Made by a program: the position numbers and the translations under genes. Positions 8,992 to 16,902 of a stretch of 64,000 nt of DNA are shown here, in pieces. Origin of the DNA: CAWBBA01 sp963729795 (GTDB lineage: Bacteria > Desulfobacterota > Desulfomonilia > Desulfomonilales > Desulfomonilaceae); assembly GCA_963729795.1 (NCBI GenBank), contig CAVSPC010000033.1, positions 1 to 64,000 on the forward strand. Reading direction: 5' to 3'. A model generated the notes under the pieces. That model was given only the letters and a program-made list of their open reading frames with translations, ran no database searches and was not told the DNA's origin. Numbering within the stretch: the first letter of the stretch is position 1; each line of letters starts with the position of its first letter.

Positions 8992-9609
8992 CTACAGAGG
9001 CTCGATTTTAGTGAACGGATCAAGTTTAACCAACACGCTCTGATTAAACATCTGAACTGCCAGGGCGAGTTGCCGTTCTGCTCGGCGCTGGACAACCACG
9101 CCTTCGGTTCCCTCCAGCGGGCCGGAAAGAATCAATACTCGCCTCCCGGGAACCAGTCCCGGCTTCACCAGAAGATCCTCGCCGGTTTCGATTGCGCGCG
9201 CGATAGCGTGCAGTTCGCTTACGAACCTCTCCTGGTCGTCAACCTTGATGATCCGCACCAGCTTCTTACTGTCGTAGAGTAAGTGGTGCTTTTCTCGATC
9301 CAGGGAAAAACAGAGATAGCCACTGAAAAGTGGTGCTTGAATTGTTCGAATACGGCGCCAGTATCCTACCTTCTTCTTGCGCTGATAAAGGGGCAGATAA
9401 TAGCTGATATTACGATTCAAAAGATATGTGGCTACCTGCTTTTCACAATTGGGCTTGACGTGCATTACCCACCAGGCGCCTAAATCCTCATCCAGAGGCC
9501 GATCTTCCGGATACCTGGCTTTTACGGTTTCTTTGACCATTAACTCGGGTTCCCCATGACGGACTAACGGACTAACCTGAGCCGCACTGGCTGGCTTTCT
9601 TATCCGCAT
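8992..9609 (-). CDS. NusG-like transcription antitermination paralogue
   Basis: About 205 residues. The NGN domain is visible as WWVMHVKPNCEKQVATYLL, then LPLYQRKKK and APLFSGYLCF. A KOW-type segment follows at the C-terminus (GRRVLILSGPLEGTEGVVVQ). Such specialised NusG paralogues (RfaH, LoaP, UpxY) bind RNA polymerase and promote read-through of long operons, often for polysaccharides. A longer frame begins at 9702 but overlaps the upstream gene; ATG 9609 lies 12 nt after that gene's stop and is preferred, while ATG 9540 is also possible. The gene is probably co-transcribed with the pseudokinase. The target operon is unknown; the nonulosonic acid cluster at 54-62 kb is one candidate, by inference only. 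Confidence 0.8.
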   Translation of the reverse strand: MRIRKPASAAQVSPLVRHGEPELMVKETVKARYPEDRPLDEDLGAWWVMHVKPNCEKQVATYLLNRNISYYLPLYQRKKKVGYWRRIRTIQAPLFSGYLCFSLDREKHHLLYDSKKLVRIIKVDDQERFVSELHAIARAIETGEDLLVKPGLVPGRRVLILSGPLEGTEGVVVQRRAERQLALAVQMFNQSVLVKLDPFTKIEPL

Positions 9610-9620
9610 GCCGTGATCGC

Positions 9621-11027
9621 TCAATTGTAAAGCGCTTTCGAGATGGACAACTCCATTTGGGTCGCGCTTCGCCATCGCTTTGCAGATTCTTTTTCCAGGC
9701 ATTTAAGAATCATGGTGTCCAACCAGGCTGGAATTGTGAACTTATGCACTCTTGGTGGAACGGGAAATGTCTTCAAATGTGCGAAGCCGTATTCCTCCGT
9801 ATTTGAGGCTGAAAAAGGTGATTTGCCCGTGGCCAACCTGTAAAGCAAGACACCCACTCCATAGATGTCCACTGAAAAGGTGTTAATTGATTTGGGTTCC
9901 ATTAGGAAGGCTTCGGGAGCAAGGCACGCGGGATCAACCGCGGGCTCTTCCCAAAGTCGACGCCTGTGGCCGCGAAGATCAACCAGTGATTGCAGGACTC
10001 CACAATCCATAAGCTTCACCAACTTTTTCCGATCATCAAAAAGGAATGAGGAAAGCTGTAGACTGAGATGCGGCAGTCGCCTCACAACACCGTCTGTTCC
10101 GCGATGCATGTGAGAATAGCCGACACTGTTCAGGATCTGAGGCAAAAATTCCATGATCATGTCGACGGATAAACCCTCCGGGTGTTGTTGGACGAGTGTC
10201 TCCATGCTCATGGGCGCATATTCGTAAACGAGCGCTTGGTTCCCTTGCAAGCTTGCCGAACCGAAAATCTTAATCACGTTTCGATCAGACATTGTCGATT
10301 GATATTGGACTATTCTTTGGAGCATCTGACCGAGATCCGTACCCTCGGCGACACGAGAGTCAAACACTCTAAGCGACAGGTTAGGTCCTTTACCGTCCAC
10401 GGATCCGATCTCATATACAGCAGCATGTGGCCCGGCTGCGATGATGCGATTGAGCTCGTAATTCTCGTTGTCAAGGCCAGTGAGGGCTCCGGGCAGCAAT
10501 GAGAATTGTTCGACACGCATTCCCACCAGCTTGTGCCAAGCTTCAAACACGCCAGAGTCCACCGGACCAGAGTCCTCAGACAGGGTCTGAGTGGGGCCCT
10601 CTGGCGCCTCGACAGTCTTTGGTGGAAAAGGACTTGCATCTGAACCGAGGGCCCCACCCGTGCTCTCTTCTGCCCGAACAACAAAGTTCTGCGGCGGAGA
10701 TTCCTCTCCGGTACTGGTTGCGCGGGGTCTGGCGACTTCGGTCCCACATGCGGGGCAACGATGGAAAGGATGTGGGTGCATGTGGCTGCAAACCGGGCAA
10801 TGGTAAAGCGACTTCAGGAACTGTTTCTCTTCATGGATTTCAGCTTCTTCGACGATCCTATTTCGTGCGAAATATTGCTCCTTGGTTATAACTCCTTCGT
10901 TCATGAGCTTCTTGATAATTCCGATCATTTGCTTTGGTTTAAGCTGGTGCTTTGCGAGCAAATCTCGGTCCTTCACCCCGCGACAGTAGTCCGCAACAAA
11001 TTCTCGAATATCCACCTTGACACTCAT
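9621..11027 (-). CDS. Zinc-ribbon protein with a degenerate protein-kinase domain (pseudokinase)
   Basis: 468 residues from ATG 11027, which has GGAGG at good spacing; the frame extends 13 codons further. The N-terminal 75 residues are helical. A zinc ribbon follows (CPVC...CPAC). After a Pro/Glu-rich linker, residues about 190-468 have a Ser/Thr kinase shape: YEYAPMSMETLVQQHP, a VDIYGVGVLLYRLATGKSPF helix and a CLEKESAKRW end. The catalytic HRD region reads HRGTDGVVRRLPHLSLQL, DFG is replaced by MDCG, and the VAxK lysine is missing. It is therefore probably a pseudokinase with a scaffolding or sensing role (inference). The NusG paralogue follows 11 nt downstream. Confidence 0.75.
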   Translation of the reverse strand: MSVKVDIREFVADYCRGVKDRDLLAKHQLKPKQMIGIIKKLMNEGVITKEQYFARNRIVEEAEIHEEKQFLKSLYHCPVCSHMHPHPFHRCPACGTEVARPRATSTGEESPPQNFVVRAEESTGGALGSDASPFPPKTVEAPEGPTQTLSEDSGPVDSGVFEAWHKLVGMRVEQFSLLPGALTGLDNENYELNRIIAAGPHAAVYEIGSVDGKGPNLSLRVFDSRVAEGTDLGQMLQRIVQYQSTMSDRNVIKIFGSASLQGNQALVYEYAPMSMETLVQQHPEGLSVDMIMEFLPQILNSVGYSHMHRGTDGVVRRLPHLSLQLSSFLFDDRKKLVKLMDCGVLQSLVDLRGHRRRLWEEPAVDPACLAPEAFLMEPKSINTFSVDIYGVGVLLYRLATGKSPFSASNTEEYGFAHLKTFPVPPRVHKFTIPAWLDTMILKCLEKESAKRWRSATQMELSISKALYN

Positions 11028-11103
11028 CTCTCGCCTCCGCAGCGTGTCGGAGCCGTAACCATGCAAAAAAGAAGGATCTTTAGGATTTCAGCCGCCAGCC
11101 TCT

Positions 11104-11337
11104 CTAGTGCCCGCGAAGCTGATGCTCCCACCATTGGATGTCCGAATGAACAAGCCCCGCCGTATCATTTGACTTTAGGATATCATCTATCCACGCCAGA
11201 GATTCATCCGGAGTGTGGCTATAAATCTTATCCCATGCTTTTCCTCCGGCGATCCCGAAAAGCAGAATCGTCACCACAGCGTTCGCAAAATCTTCTGGAA
11301 CCTCCCCTGGAATGTGCAACCGGCGCTCAGAGGCCAT
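11104..11337 (-). CDS. Small hypothetical protein
   Basis: 77 residues from ATG 11337 (89 from 11373). The sequence MASERRLHIPGEVPEDFANA is followed by a short hydrophobic stretch VVTILLFGIAG and an acidic tail ending WWEHQLRGH. No family is recognised. It lies 76 nt upstream of the pseudokinase start on the same strand and could be first in that operon. The balanced amino-acid use makes it a likely real gene, but this is not proven. Confidence 0.45.
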   Translation of the reverse strand: MASERRLHIPGEVPEDFANAVVTILLFGIAGGKAWDKIYSHTPDESLAWIDDILKSNDTAGLVHSDIQWWEHQLRGH

Positions 11338-11825
11338 GATCTTCACCCTGACAATCTGCGACGAAATAGTCAATTATAATGTGGTGATCAGGGAACTCCA
11401 AGTGTAATCCCCCTCCTTACCAGCCAAAAGAAAATCTTGAACCAGAACCGGGTCAATCCTCTCAAAATGCCGGCTCGGCATCAAGAATTGCCAGAGTGCT
11501 CAAGACAGAAGGTCTTGCGAAGCCGCTGCTGAAACGGCTCTATTTTCGATGGACCAGGCGAGCACTCACTGGTTAAGCCTTCTCCGCGCATTGTGTTCGT
11601 GAGCACCTATGCCTTATGTTGCTATATATAATAATGCACTGAACCCTCCTTTCACAAGAGATGCTGCCAGATGGAACCATGAATTGAGGTTGTTGCAGTA
11701 AAGAGAAAGGATAGAGGTAGAAATAAAATTTTGCATCACGAGAAATTGGATCTGGTCGGCGTCGCTGTTTTCCGATTCAACGACATTGCGCTTCACCTGC
11801 CACTATTCTTCAAAACATAACCCGC
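11338..11825. other. Intergenic region without a recognised gene
   Basis: The divergent spacer between the small minus-strand gene and the SPFH gene. No convincing coding frame, RNA or repeat was seen; frames up to about 60 codons have atypical composition and no ribosome site. Confidence 0.5.
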
Positions 11826-11854
11826 TTGTCAATCCTCTATAGAGGTGATAACCT
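11826..11854 (+). promoter_or_regulatory. Candidate promoter with internal palindrome before the SPFH gene
   Basis: TTGTCA (11826-11831) and TAACCT (11849-11854) are 17 bp apart. The spacer contains the perfect palindrome CCTCTATAGAGG (11834-11845), placed where a repressor or regulator would act. The coding start is 123 bp downstream. Confidence 0.35.
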
Positions 11855-11976
11855 ACGCTGCGTCACGTTTTGCTGCAAAGACCTCTCATTTCGAGCCATA
11901 GCATGTCACGTTAAGATTGTTAGCCATGCCTCAGGCATGGCCTCAAACTCTAGGAGCATTTTCAAAGGAGAAAGTC

Positions 11977-13035
11977 ATGGGTATCTGGGACTTTGTGAAA
12001 GAAGAACTCATAGAGGTAATCTCCTGGCTGGATGACACGGAAGATACCCTCGTGTGGCGCTTTCCGCATGAGGGTCGCGAGATAAAGATGGGGGCCAGGC
12101 TTACTGTTAGAGAGGCTCAGGCCGCTGTCCTCGTCAATGAAGGTCAGCTTGCGGACGTCTTCACTCCCGGACTCTACACTTTAACCACGCAGAACATGCC
12201 TGTGCTGACCAGACTGCGATCCTGGAAATACGGTTTTGAATCACCATTCAAGGTAGATGTCTATTTTGTGAGCACTCGTAATTTCCTCGATCTGAAGTGG
12301 GGAACACAAAACCCTATTATGATGCGGGATACCGACCTGGGTGTAGTTCGACTCAGGGCTTTCGGCACTTACAGCATCCGCGTTACTGACCCCGGTACAT
12401 TCATCAAACAGGTAGTAGGAACCGACGGTTGCTATACTACCGAGGAAATTGAAGGGCAGCTTCGAAGTATGCTGGTATCGGCCTTCAGCGGCATGCTCGG
12501 CTCATCCAAAATCGCAGCTCTGGATCTGGCGGCAAATTATAGGAGCATGGGAGACCAGTCCAAGACCTCCATGCAGCCGGATTTTCAAACCTACGGGATT
12601 TCACTCAGCCGATTCGTAATCGAAAACATCTCTCTTCCTCCCGAGGTCGAGAAGATGCTGGACACTCGCTCCCAGATGGGCATTGCAGGAGATTTGGGGC
12701 GCTTCACCCAATTCCAAACGGCCCAGGCAATCCCTGAAGCGGCGCGTTCGGGCGGAGCGGGAGGATTTACCGGAATGGGGGTCGGCGTGGCAATGGGCCA
12801 ACAGATGGCCGGCGCGATGGCCACGAGCCTTGCACAATCGAAAGCGGAGTCCCCGCCAGTGCCTCAGCCTCAGGCCCAGGGGAAATTTTGTGGCCAGTGC
12901 GGAAAACCGGTAGGCGCGGACGCGAAATTTTGTCCTGAATGTGGGGCTCCACAGAGTGCCAATTGCCCTAAATGCGGAAAGATCAATACCTCGGACGCAC
13001 GATTCTGTCAGGAGTGTGGCGAGAAGTTGAAATAG
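11977..13035 (+). CDS. SPFH-domain protein with C-terminal double zinc ribbon
   Basis: 352 residues starting at ATG 11977 behind AAAGGAG. The N-terminal 250 residues match the SPFH / virion-core-like family seen in YdjI-type proteins: GIWDFVKEELIEVISW, FTPGLYTLTTQNMPV, then GTYSIRVTDPGTFIKQVVG. After a Gly/Ala-rich linker there are four CxxC pairs (CGQCGKP, CPECGAP, CPKCGK, CQECGE), making two zinc ribbons. The family is membrane- or scaffold-associated and often linked to stress functions. Its role here is unknown. It ends 8 nt from the convergent stop of the glycosylase gene. Confidence 0.8.
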   Translation: MGIWDFVKEELIEVISWLDDTEDTLVWRFPHEGREIKMGARLTVREAQAAVLVNEGQLADVFTPGLYTLTTQNMPVLTRLRSWKYGFESPFKVDVYFVSTRNFLDLKWGTQNPIMMRDTDLGVVRLRAFGTYSIRVTDPGTFIKQVVGTDGCYTTEEIEGQLRSMLVSAFSGMLGSSKIAALDLAANYRSMGDQSKTSMQPDFQTYGISLSRFVIENISLPPEVEKMLDTRSQMGIAGDLGRFTQFQTAQAIPEAARSGGAGGFTGMGVGVAMGQQMAGAMATSLAQSKAESPPVPQPQAQGKFCGQCGKPVGADAKFCPECGAPQSANCPKCGKINTSDARFCQECGEKLK

Positions 13036-13043
13036 GCAGGGCT

Positions 13044-13739
13044 TCACAGGAAAGGCAGAAGGGGACACTGTTCACAAAGCGGTATTTTCTTGCAGTAGTG
13101 ATGGCCCGCAGCCACCAGTTGTGCATGAAAGTCATTATATAGGGGGACATCTGAAGGTAAGTTAGTCTCGAAAAGCTGCCGAATGGTGTCGTAGTCGGCA
13201 TTTTGAGTTACAAGGCCGTGACGGTAGAGGATTCTCACGGTGTAAGCATCCACGACAAAGATCGGCTTGTGGGCGGCATAGAGTATGATGCTGTCCGCAG
13301 TCTCTTTTCCGATGCCCTTTATGGAAAGCAATTCGGCTCGCAATGGAGCAATTGGATTGGAAAAGAGCGATTCTAAATCCCCGCCATGCTTTTCCACTAG
13401 ATGATTTACAAAATTCCGTAGTCTTACCGCTTTCACATTGTAATAGCCTGCGGGTCTGATGAGTTCCGAAAGCTCCTCGTGAGAGGTGCCGTATATCGTA
13501 AACGGATCGAGCACATCGGCGGCTTTGAGATTGTTGATGGCCTTCGCAACATTTTTCCATGATGTATTTTGGGTCAGCACTGCTCCAACGCACACTTCAA
13601 ATGGAGAGTTTGCTGGCCACCAGTTCCGCGGGCCGAACCGCTCGACAAGTGCGCGGTACATTCGCATCAAGAGCGTTCGGGTAGCAGCCTTATTTCTGGG
13701 GGGCCTATCTTGGTAAGTTCTGAGAGCGACCTGTTTCAT
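13044..13739 (-). CDS. HhH-family DNA glycosylase (MagIII/endonuclease III-like)
   Basis: 231 residues from ATG 13739. The HhH motif is LLSIKGIGKETADSIILYA, followed by FVVDAYTVRI with the catalytic aspartate D164. At the position of the E. coli Nth catalytic Lys120 (GRKTA) this protein has Glu (GKETA), as in MagIII-type 3-methyladenine glycosylases. It is therefore predicted to be a monofunctional base glycosylase without lyase activity. The Fe-S loop keeps only three cysteines (CKKIPLCEQC); the protein stops eight codons later without a fourth, so cluster binding is doubtful. It acts in base excision repair of alkylated or oxidised bases; the exact substrate is unknown. Confidence 0.8.
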   Translation of the reverse strand: MKQVALRTYQDRPPRNKAATRTLLMRMYRALVERFGPRNWWPANSPFEVCVGAVLTQNTSWKNVAKAINNLKAADVLDPFTIYGTSHEELSELIRPAGYYNVKAVRLRNFVNHLVEKHGGDLESLFSNPIAPLRAELLSIKGIGKETADSIILYAAHKPIFVVDAYTVRILYRHGLVTQNADYDTIRQLFETNLPSDVPLYNDFHAQLVAAGHHYCKKIPLCEQCPLLPFL

Positions 13740-13898
13740 ACGCGACACTTCGCCTTCTTTGTGGATGAAATCGGGTAGTTGACAACAATTACCGGCTCTA
13801 AGTCGGGCTGTCAACTTAGAAGACTTTCAATCAAAATGGACTCTACACAACCCTTTTGGTATAAGTAAGGTTCCCCAATTCAATTCGGAGTTCGTATC

Positions 13899-14429
13899 GT
13901 GCTTCACATGCAGGTGCTTGTTCTTGCGCTGATGCCGCTCTTGTCCGGCGTTGTTCCCCGTGACGGAGCGATGGTGTCCCCTCTGGACCTCTTGGGGATC
14001 GAAAGCCGCATTTCATCCGACTTCATGGCCGGAACCTGGAAGTCTTCCGATGAATTCTTTCGGTGGGGCGTAACAGACAAGGAAAAGGCGAAAGTAAGGT
14101 CTTTCCGAGGACACGCGTTTATGGCACTGCACAAGAACGGCGCCATGCGAATGATTAATCTGTTCCGGCCCCCGGAAGGAAGGTGGGACGCCTCTCCCGA
14201 TGGGATAGTAATCTTCGATCCCACGCATCCCGAACGCGGGTCCCAGCTATTGCCTGTGAAGAAACGAGATAAGGATCGGATTTGGCTCCTGCTGCCGTTC
14301 GCGGGGGGGGCCACGGGAATCGGTATGGTCCGGGTGCCTGATGGGGAAATGCCCTCCGTAGGAACTTACATCGTCCAGGATCAGAAGAAGCGCATAAGGA
14401 ATTCACGTCGACTCCCGGGTTCGCGTTAG
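13899..14429 (+). CDS. Exported hypothetical protein
   Basis: 176 residues from GTG 13899, which has GGAG 8 nt upstream; ATG 13908 is poorly spaced. The first 20 residues (MLHMQVLVLALMPLLSGVV) look like a short signal peptide. The body has FFRWGVTDKEKAKVRSFRGH and PDGIVIFDPTHP but matches no family I recognise. It stands alone between divergent and convergent neighbours. Confidence 0.55.
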   Translation: MLHMQVLVLALMPLLSGVVPRDGAMVSPLDLLGIESRISSDFMAGTWKSSDEFFRWGVTDKEKAKVRSFRGHAFMALHKNGAMRMINLFRPPEGRWDASPDGIVIFDPTHPERGSQLLPVKKRDKDRIWLLLPFAGGATGIGMVRVPDGEMPSVGTYIVQDQKKRIRNSRRLPGSR

Positions 14430-14564
14430 AATAAGTTTGAGACCTCGACCAGACACACTGAACGCGATGCAATCTGGTAATTTCCTCTATGAGTCCGGTC
14501 ACGGATTTTGATGTGGACGATGGTCGGAGTCCCGTTTGGCTTCCGGAAGGACCGGCCTCCTAAC

Positions 14565-14613
14565 GGAACGCGGGGTCGGGTGTCGGTCACAGGCAAGATG
14601 CCGGTCCTACTGA
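14565..14613. repeat. Dispersed palindromic repeat (GGACCGGC / GCCGGTCC family)
   Basis: The block GGACCGGCCTCC followed by GGCAAGATGCCGGTCCTAC belongs to a short dispersed palindrome also seen near 43198-43240 and 50905-50925. Such elements are usually non-coding REP-like repeats. Confidence 0.45.
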
Positions 14614-14709
14614 CTTTTTCATGTTTGGTTGCAGCTCTAAAGCTGTGGGAGTCGGCATGAGGCCTGCGAGCCCCACTGCGGGCAATCTATTAACGCGGTC
14701 TGGTGCGCT

Positions 14710-15243
14710 TTATTGGGATGAATTGTTAGTGGGCTTGGGTGACGATTTCGAATCTGTCCCGCGACGACATTTTAGTTGTCGATCCTTTTCCAAGATTCTC
14801 ATCAGGGCTGCTCTCAGATCGTCATCCTTGATCGGCTCCAGCACCTGGCGCACCATTCTGGTATCCTTCTCTGTAGGCGGCGACGGAGGAGTATCCTCCG
14901 CTTGCGGCTCGGGAGCTTTCGCTCGGGCCCAGGAACGCTGGTGAAAGCGTATATCGGTGATTGCTGCAACCCGTTTCGGGAGGCATGAGTTGATCTTTTC
15001 GAGAAGCACACTCTTTATCGCAGCAATTTCGTTCATCCAGACGGACGAATCCACGGCAACGTAGAGTGTCGATCCAACAAGTTTCTCTGCCTGAGCATGC
15101 ATTGACACCGGGGCTTCCACAATCTTCGACCACAATTGAATGACATTGTGCCGGGAAAGAGCAGGTTGCAGTCCAAGACTGTTAAGAACATTTCGAAGAG
15201 CCGTCCCCGCTGCTACCGGCTTGCTGTGTGCGCGGTATTTCAT
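14710..15243 (-). CDS. DciA-like protein (DUF721), replicative helicase loading
   Basis: 177 residues from ATG 15243. The first 100 residues form the DUF721/DciA domain: VLNSLGLQPALSRHNVIQLWSKIVE and AEKLVGSTLYVAVDSSVWMNEI, with FHQRS after it. The last 60 residues are charged and probably disordered. DciA proteins interact with the replicative helicase DnaB in bacteria that lack DnaC/DnaI. The C-terminal extension is longer than in many members and differs between taxa. The gene is alone on the minus strand, 61 nt beyond the mog stop. Confidence 0.72.
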   Translation of the reverse strand: MKYRAHSKPVAAGTALRNVLNSLGLQPALSRHNVIQLWSKIVEAPVSMHAQAEKLVGSTLYVAVDSSVWMNEIAAIKSVLLEKINSCLPKRVAAITDIRFHQRSWARAKAPEPQAEDTPPSPPTEKDTRMVRQVLEPIKDDDLRAALMRILEKDRQLKCRRGTDSKSSPKPTNNSSQ

Positions 15244-15304
15244 GGCAAATAGGATGAACTGGACACAAGAGGGCAATTGTCAGCTAACGTGGTTGTCCTG
15301 CCTA

Positions 15305-15790
15305 TCATGCGCATTCGGACGGATCTCCTTGGATCTTGGCAATTGCATGCTCCAGGGCCGGCAGGACCGCTTCAAGGTTCTCCAGCGCCCCTTTGGGACT
15401 TCCCGGCAGATTGATTATCAAGGTTCTCCCGCGAACACCGGCCACGGCCCTGGAAATCATGGCATGCGGCGTCTTCCGCAGGCTGGCTAACCGCATGGCT
15501 TCCGCCATCCCGGGCACAAGCCTCTCCACCACGGCCACGGTCGCTTCAGGCGTAACATCTCGCGGTGAAAGACCGGTGCCCCCTGTGGTCAATATGAGAT
15601 CAGCGCCGTTCTCGTCTGCCCATGAAATCAGTTTGCTGCTGATTGCGTCCTTGTCATCCGGAACAACGGCGCTCCAAGGCACATCTATACCTGCCGACTG
15701 AAGCACTCCGACGAGCTGGGGCCCCGAGGAATCGCTTCGTAACCCTTGGGCAGACCGGTCACTAACTGTTAAGATTGCCGCACGCAACAT
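15305..15790 (-). CDS. mog: Molybdopterin adenylyltransferase / MoaB-type protein
   Basis: 161 residues of the MogA/MoaB fold. TVSDRSAQGLRSDSSGP lies near the N-terminus, LILTTGGTGLSPRDVTPEAT is the MPT-binding signature, and LPGSPKGALENLEAVLPAL closes the domain. Family members adenylylate molybdopterin before molybdate insertion, which would serve tungsten or molybdenum oxidoreductases. The start overlaps the 3' end of speD by 29 nt, so the two are co-transcribed. MogA and MoaB cannot be told apart safely by eye. Confidence 0.85.
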   Translation of the reverse strand: MLRAAILTVSDRSAQGLRSDSSGPQLVGVLQSAGIDVPWSAVVPDDKDAISSKLISWADENGADLILTTGGTGLSPRDVTPEATVAVVERLVPGMAEAMRLASLRKTPHAMISRAVAGVRGRTLIINLPGSPKGALENLEAVLPALEHAIAKIQGDPSECA

Positions 15791-16184
15791 GATTGGCGAA
15801 CTCTTTACCGTTCTCGCCGTATCCCTCTGTCCGAGGAATGCCTCGCTCGAAATCGCGCACTTGCATGTCGCCCGCTTCCAGCTCCTGTCGAAGGAATCCG
15901 GCAGCCTTCCAAGGGCTCACTTTCGTACCGCACGTGAAGATATCCACTGCGGCGTACCCATGTTCTGGCCACGTGTGGATTGTCAGGTGAGACTCGGCGA
16001 TAACCACTACACCGGAGACACCCTGAGGGTTGAAATCTTGAAACGCAGTTTTCAGAACAGTGGCCCCTGCGACCTCTGCCGCCTGAGACATGATTTTTTC
16101 CAGGTAATCAAGGTTGTCGATTTTTTGCCTGTTACAGGACCAAAGCTCGATCAGAAGATGAATACCTAAGGCTTTCATCGTCAT
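15762..16184 (-). CDS. speD: S-adenosylmethionine decarboxylase proenzyme
   Basis: 140 residues, the normal length of the short prokaryotic class. The self-cleavage site is AESHLTIHTWPEHGYAAVD, with E64-S65 giving the pyruvoyl serine, followed by the FTCG block with the conserved cysteine. The enzyme makes decarboxylated SAM, the aminopropyl donor for spermidine. Two in-frame ATGs lie 6 nt apart at the start. No speE is nearby. About 175 nt upstream is the terminator of a structured minus-strand RNA, which might be a leader controlling this gene. Confidence 0.92.
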   Translation of the reverse strand: MTMKALGIHLLIELWSCNRQKIDNLDYLEKIMSQAAEVAGATVLKTAFQDFNPQGVSGVVVIAESHLTIHTWPEHGYAAVDIFTCGTKVSPWKAAGFLRQELEAGDMQVRDFERGIPRTEGYGENGKEFANHVACGNLNS

Positions 16185-16358
16185 CCCCCGTACCGAGTCG
16201 GCTGTTTGCCTCTCGAAGAAGTTGTTACTAGAAACTTACGGCCAGCAACCCGTCTTCGCAAATTGTTGACTGGGGAACATGGCCTGCCTCTGATGCCCTT
16301 AGATTTGACCGGTAAACGAATGGCCTTCAGGGACACTCCCCTTCCCTGTGGACGCGGT

Positions 16359-16386
16359 CAAAAAGATTGAGGAAGCCAGCTTCCTC
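16359..16386 (-). terminator. Intrinsic terminator of the candidate RNA
   Basis: On the minus strand GAGGAAG-CTGG-CTTCCTC is a 7-8 bp stem (16386-16369), followed by AATCTTTTT. Confidence 0.7.
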
Positions 16387-16614
16387 ACCCGAGGAGGTCA
16401 GGGTCTCAACCTTACGAGGAGGAAACCATTGGTCTCCCCACTCAGGTCAAACCCTCCAGTCACAGATTTTATGTCAGCGGAAACGAGAGAGGAGGTACAA
16501 GCATCCCAACCGGAGAGGTGAAATTCCCCGCAAGGAAGCTGCAAGGAAAGTATGTCGATCTTTTTCCGGTTCATCTGCTTGCCCCAGGGCGGTGAGCCCT
16601 TTTGATGAATGAAG
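16360..16614 (-). ncRNA. Candidate structured RNA (about 255 nt) upstream of speD
   Basis: A minus-strand transcription unit is suggested by a perfect -35 hexamer upstream and an intrinsic terminator at its end. Between them, in transcript order, there are three stems. First comes a small hairpin (16586-16600). Second is a long stem of 16581-16566 with 16513-16498, broken by a 4x4 internal loop. Third is a stem of 16454-16445 with 16411-16401, enclosing a 13-bp hairpin with an AAT loop (16444-16415). Several pairs in the third domain are G-U on this strand but would be A-C on the plus strand, which favours minus-strand transcription. It matches no RNA class I can name. It may be an independent sRNA or a terminating leader of speD. 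Confidence 0.5.
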
Positions 16615-16621
16615 CGTACTT

Positions 16622-16649
16622 ATTTGTCTTTTTTTTCGTCACTTGTCAA
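16622..16649 (-). promoter_or_regulatory. Candidate promoter of the structured RNA
   Basis: On the minus strand a consensus TTGACA (16649-16644) is followed after 16-17 bp by ACAAAT/CAAATA (around 16627-16621). The -10 is weak, but the -35 is perfect and the start would fall near 16614. Confidence 0.45.
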
Positions 16650-16902
16650 GCAAAAAAGATCCCTTTTGCACTCTCATTCGCGCCCGAAAAAATGTCGTCT
16701 TGCCTCTAGATTCGGCGTTGAAGGCGTGGGTCAGGAAAAAAGACGCCTAAGGCCAAAACACACACGCAAATGACCTCTAGAGCGTCCTTAATAGAGTGCT
16801 CGATAAAAATCTTCTTGCGGGAGTTATAATAACTCAAGTTTCAGCATCTGACAATATGCTTTTCAAGAGTTCGCAAAAATACGGCCAGTGGCGCTTCATC
16901 GT

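Noticed and set aside
13036..13046. TGA at the end of the glycosylase gene as selenocysteine replacing the fourth cysteine
   Set aside because: The position is one codon off the canonical spacing, only about eleven codons follow, and no SECIS-like hairpin is evident.
16330..16605. CsrB-like sRNA on the plus strand (many GGA motifs)
   Set aside because: GGA motifs are numerous, but promoter, terminator T-run and wobble pairing all favour the minus strand, and plus-strand pairing would have A-C mismatches.
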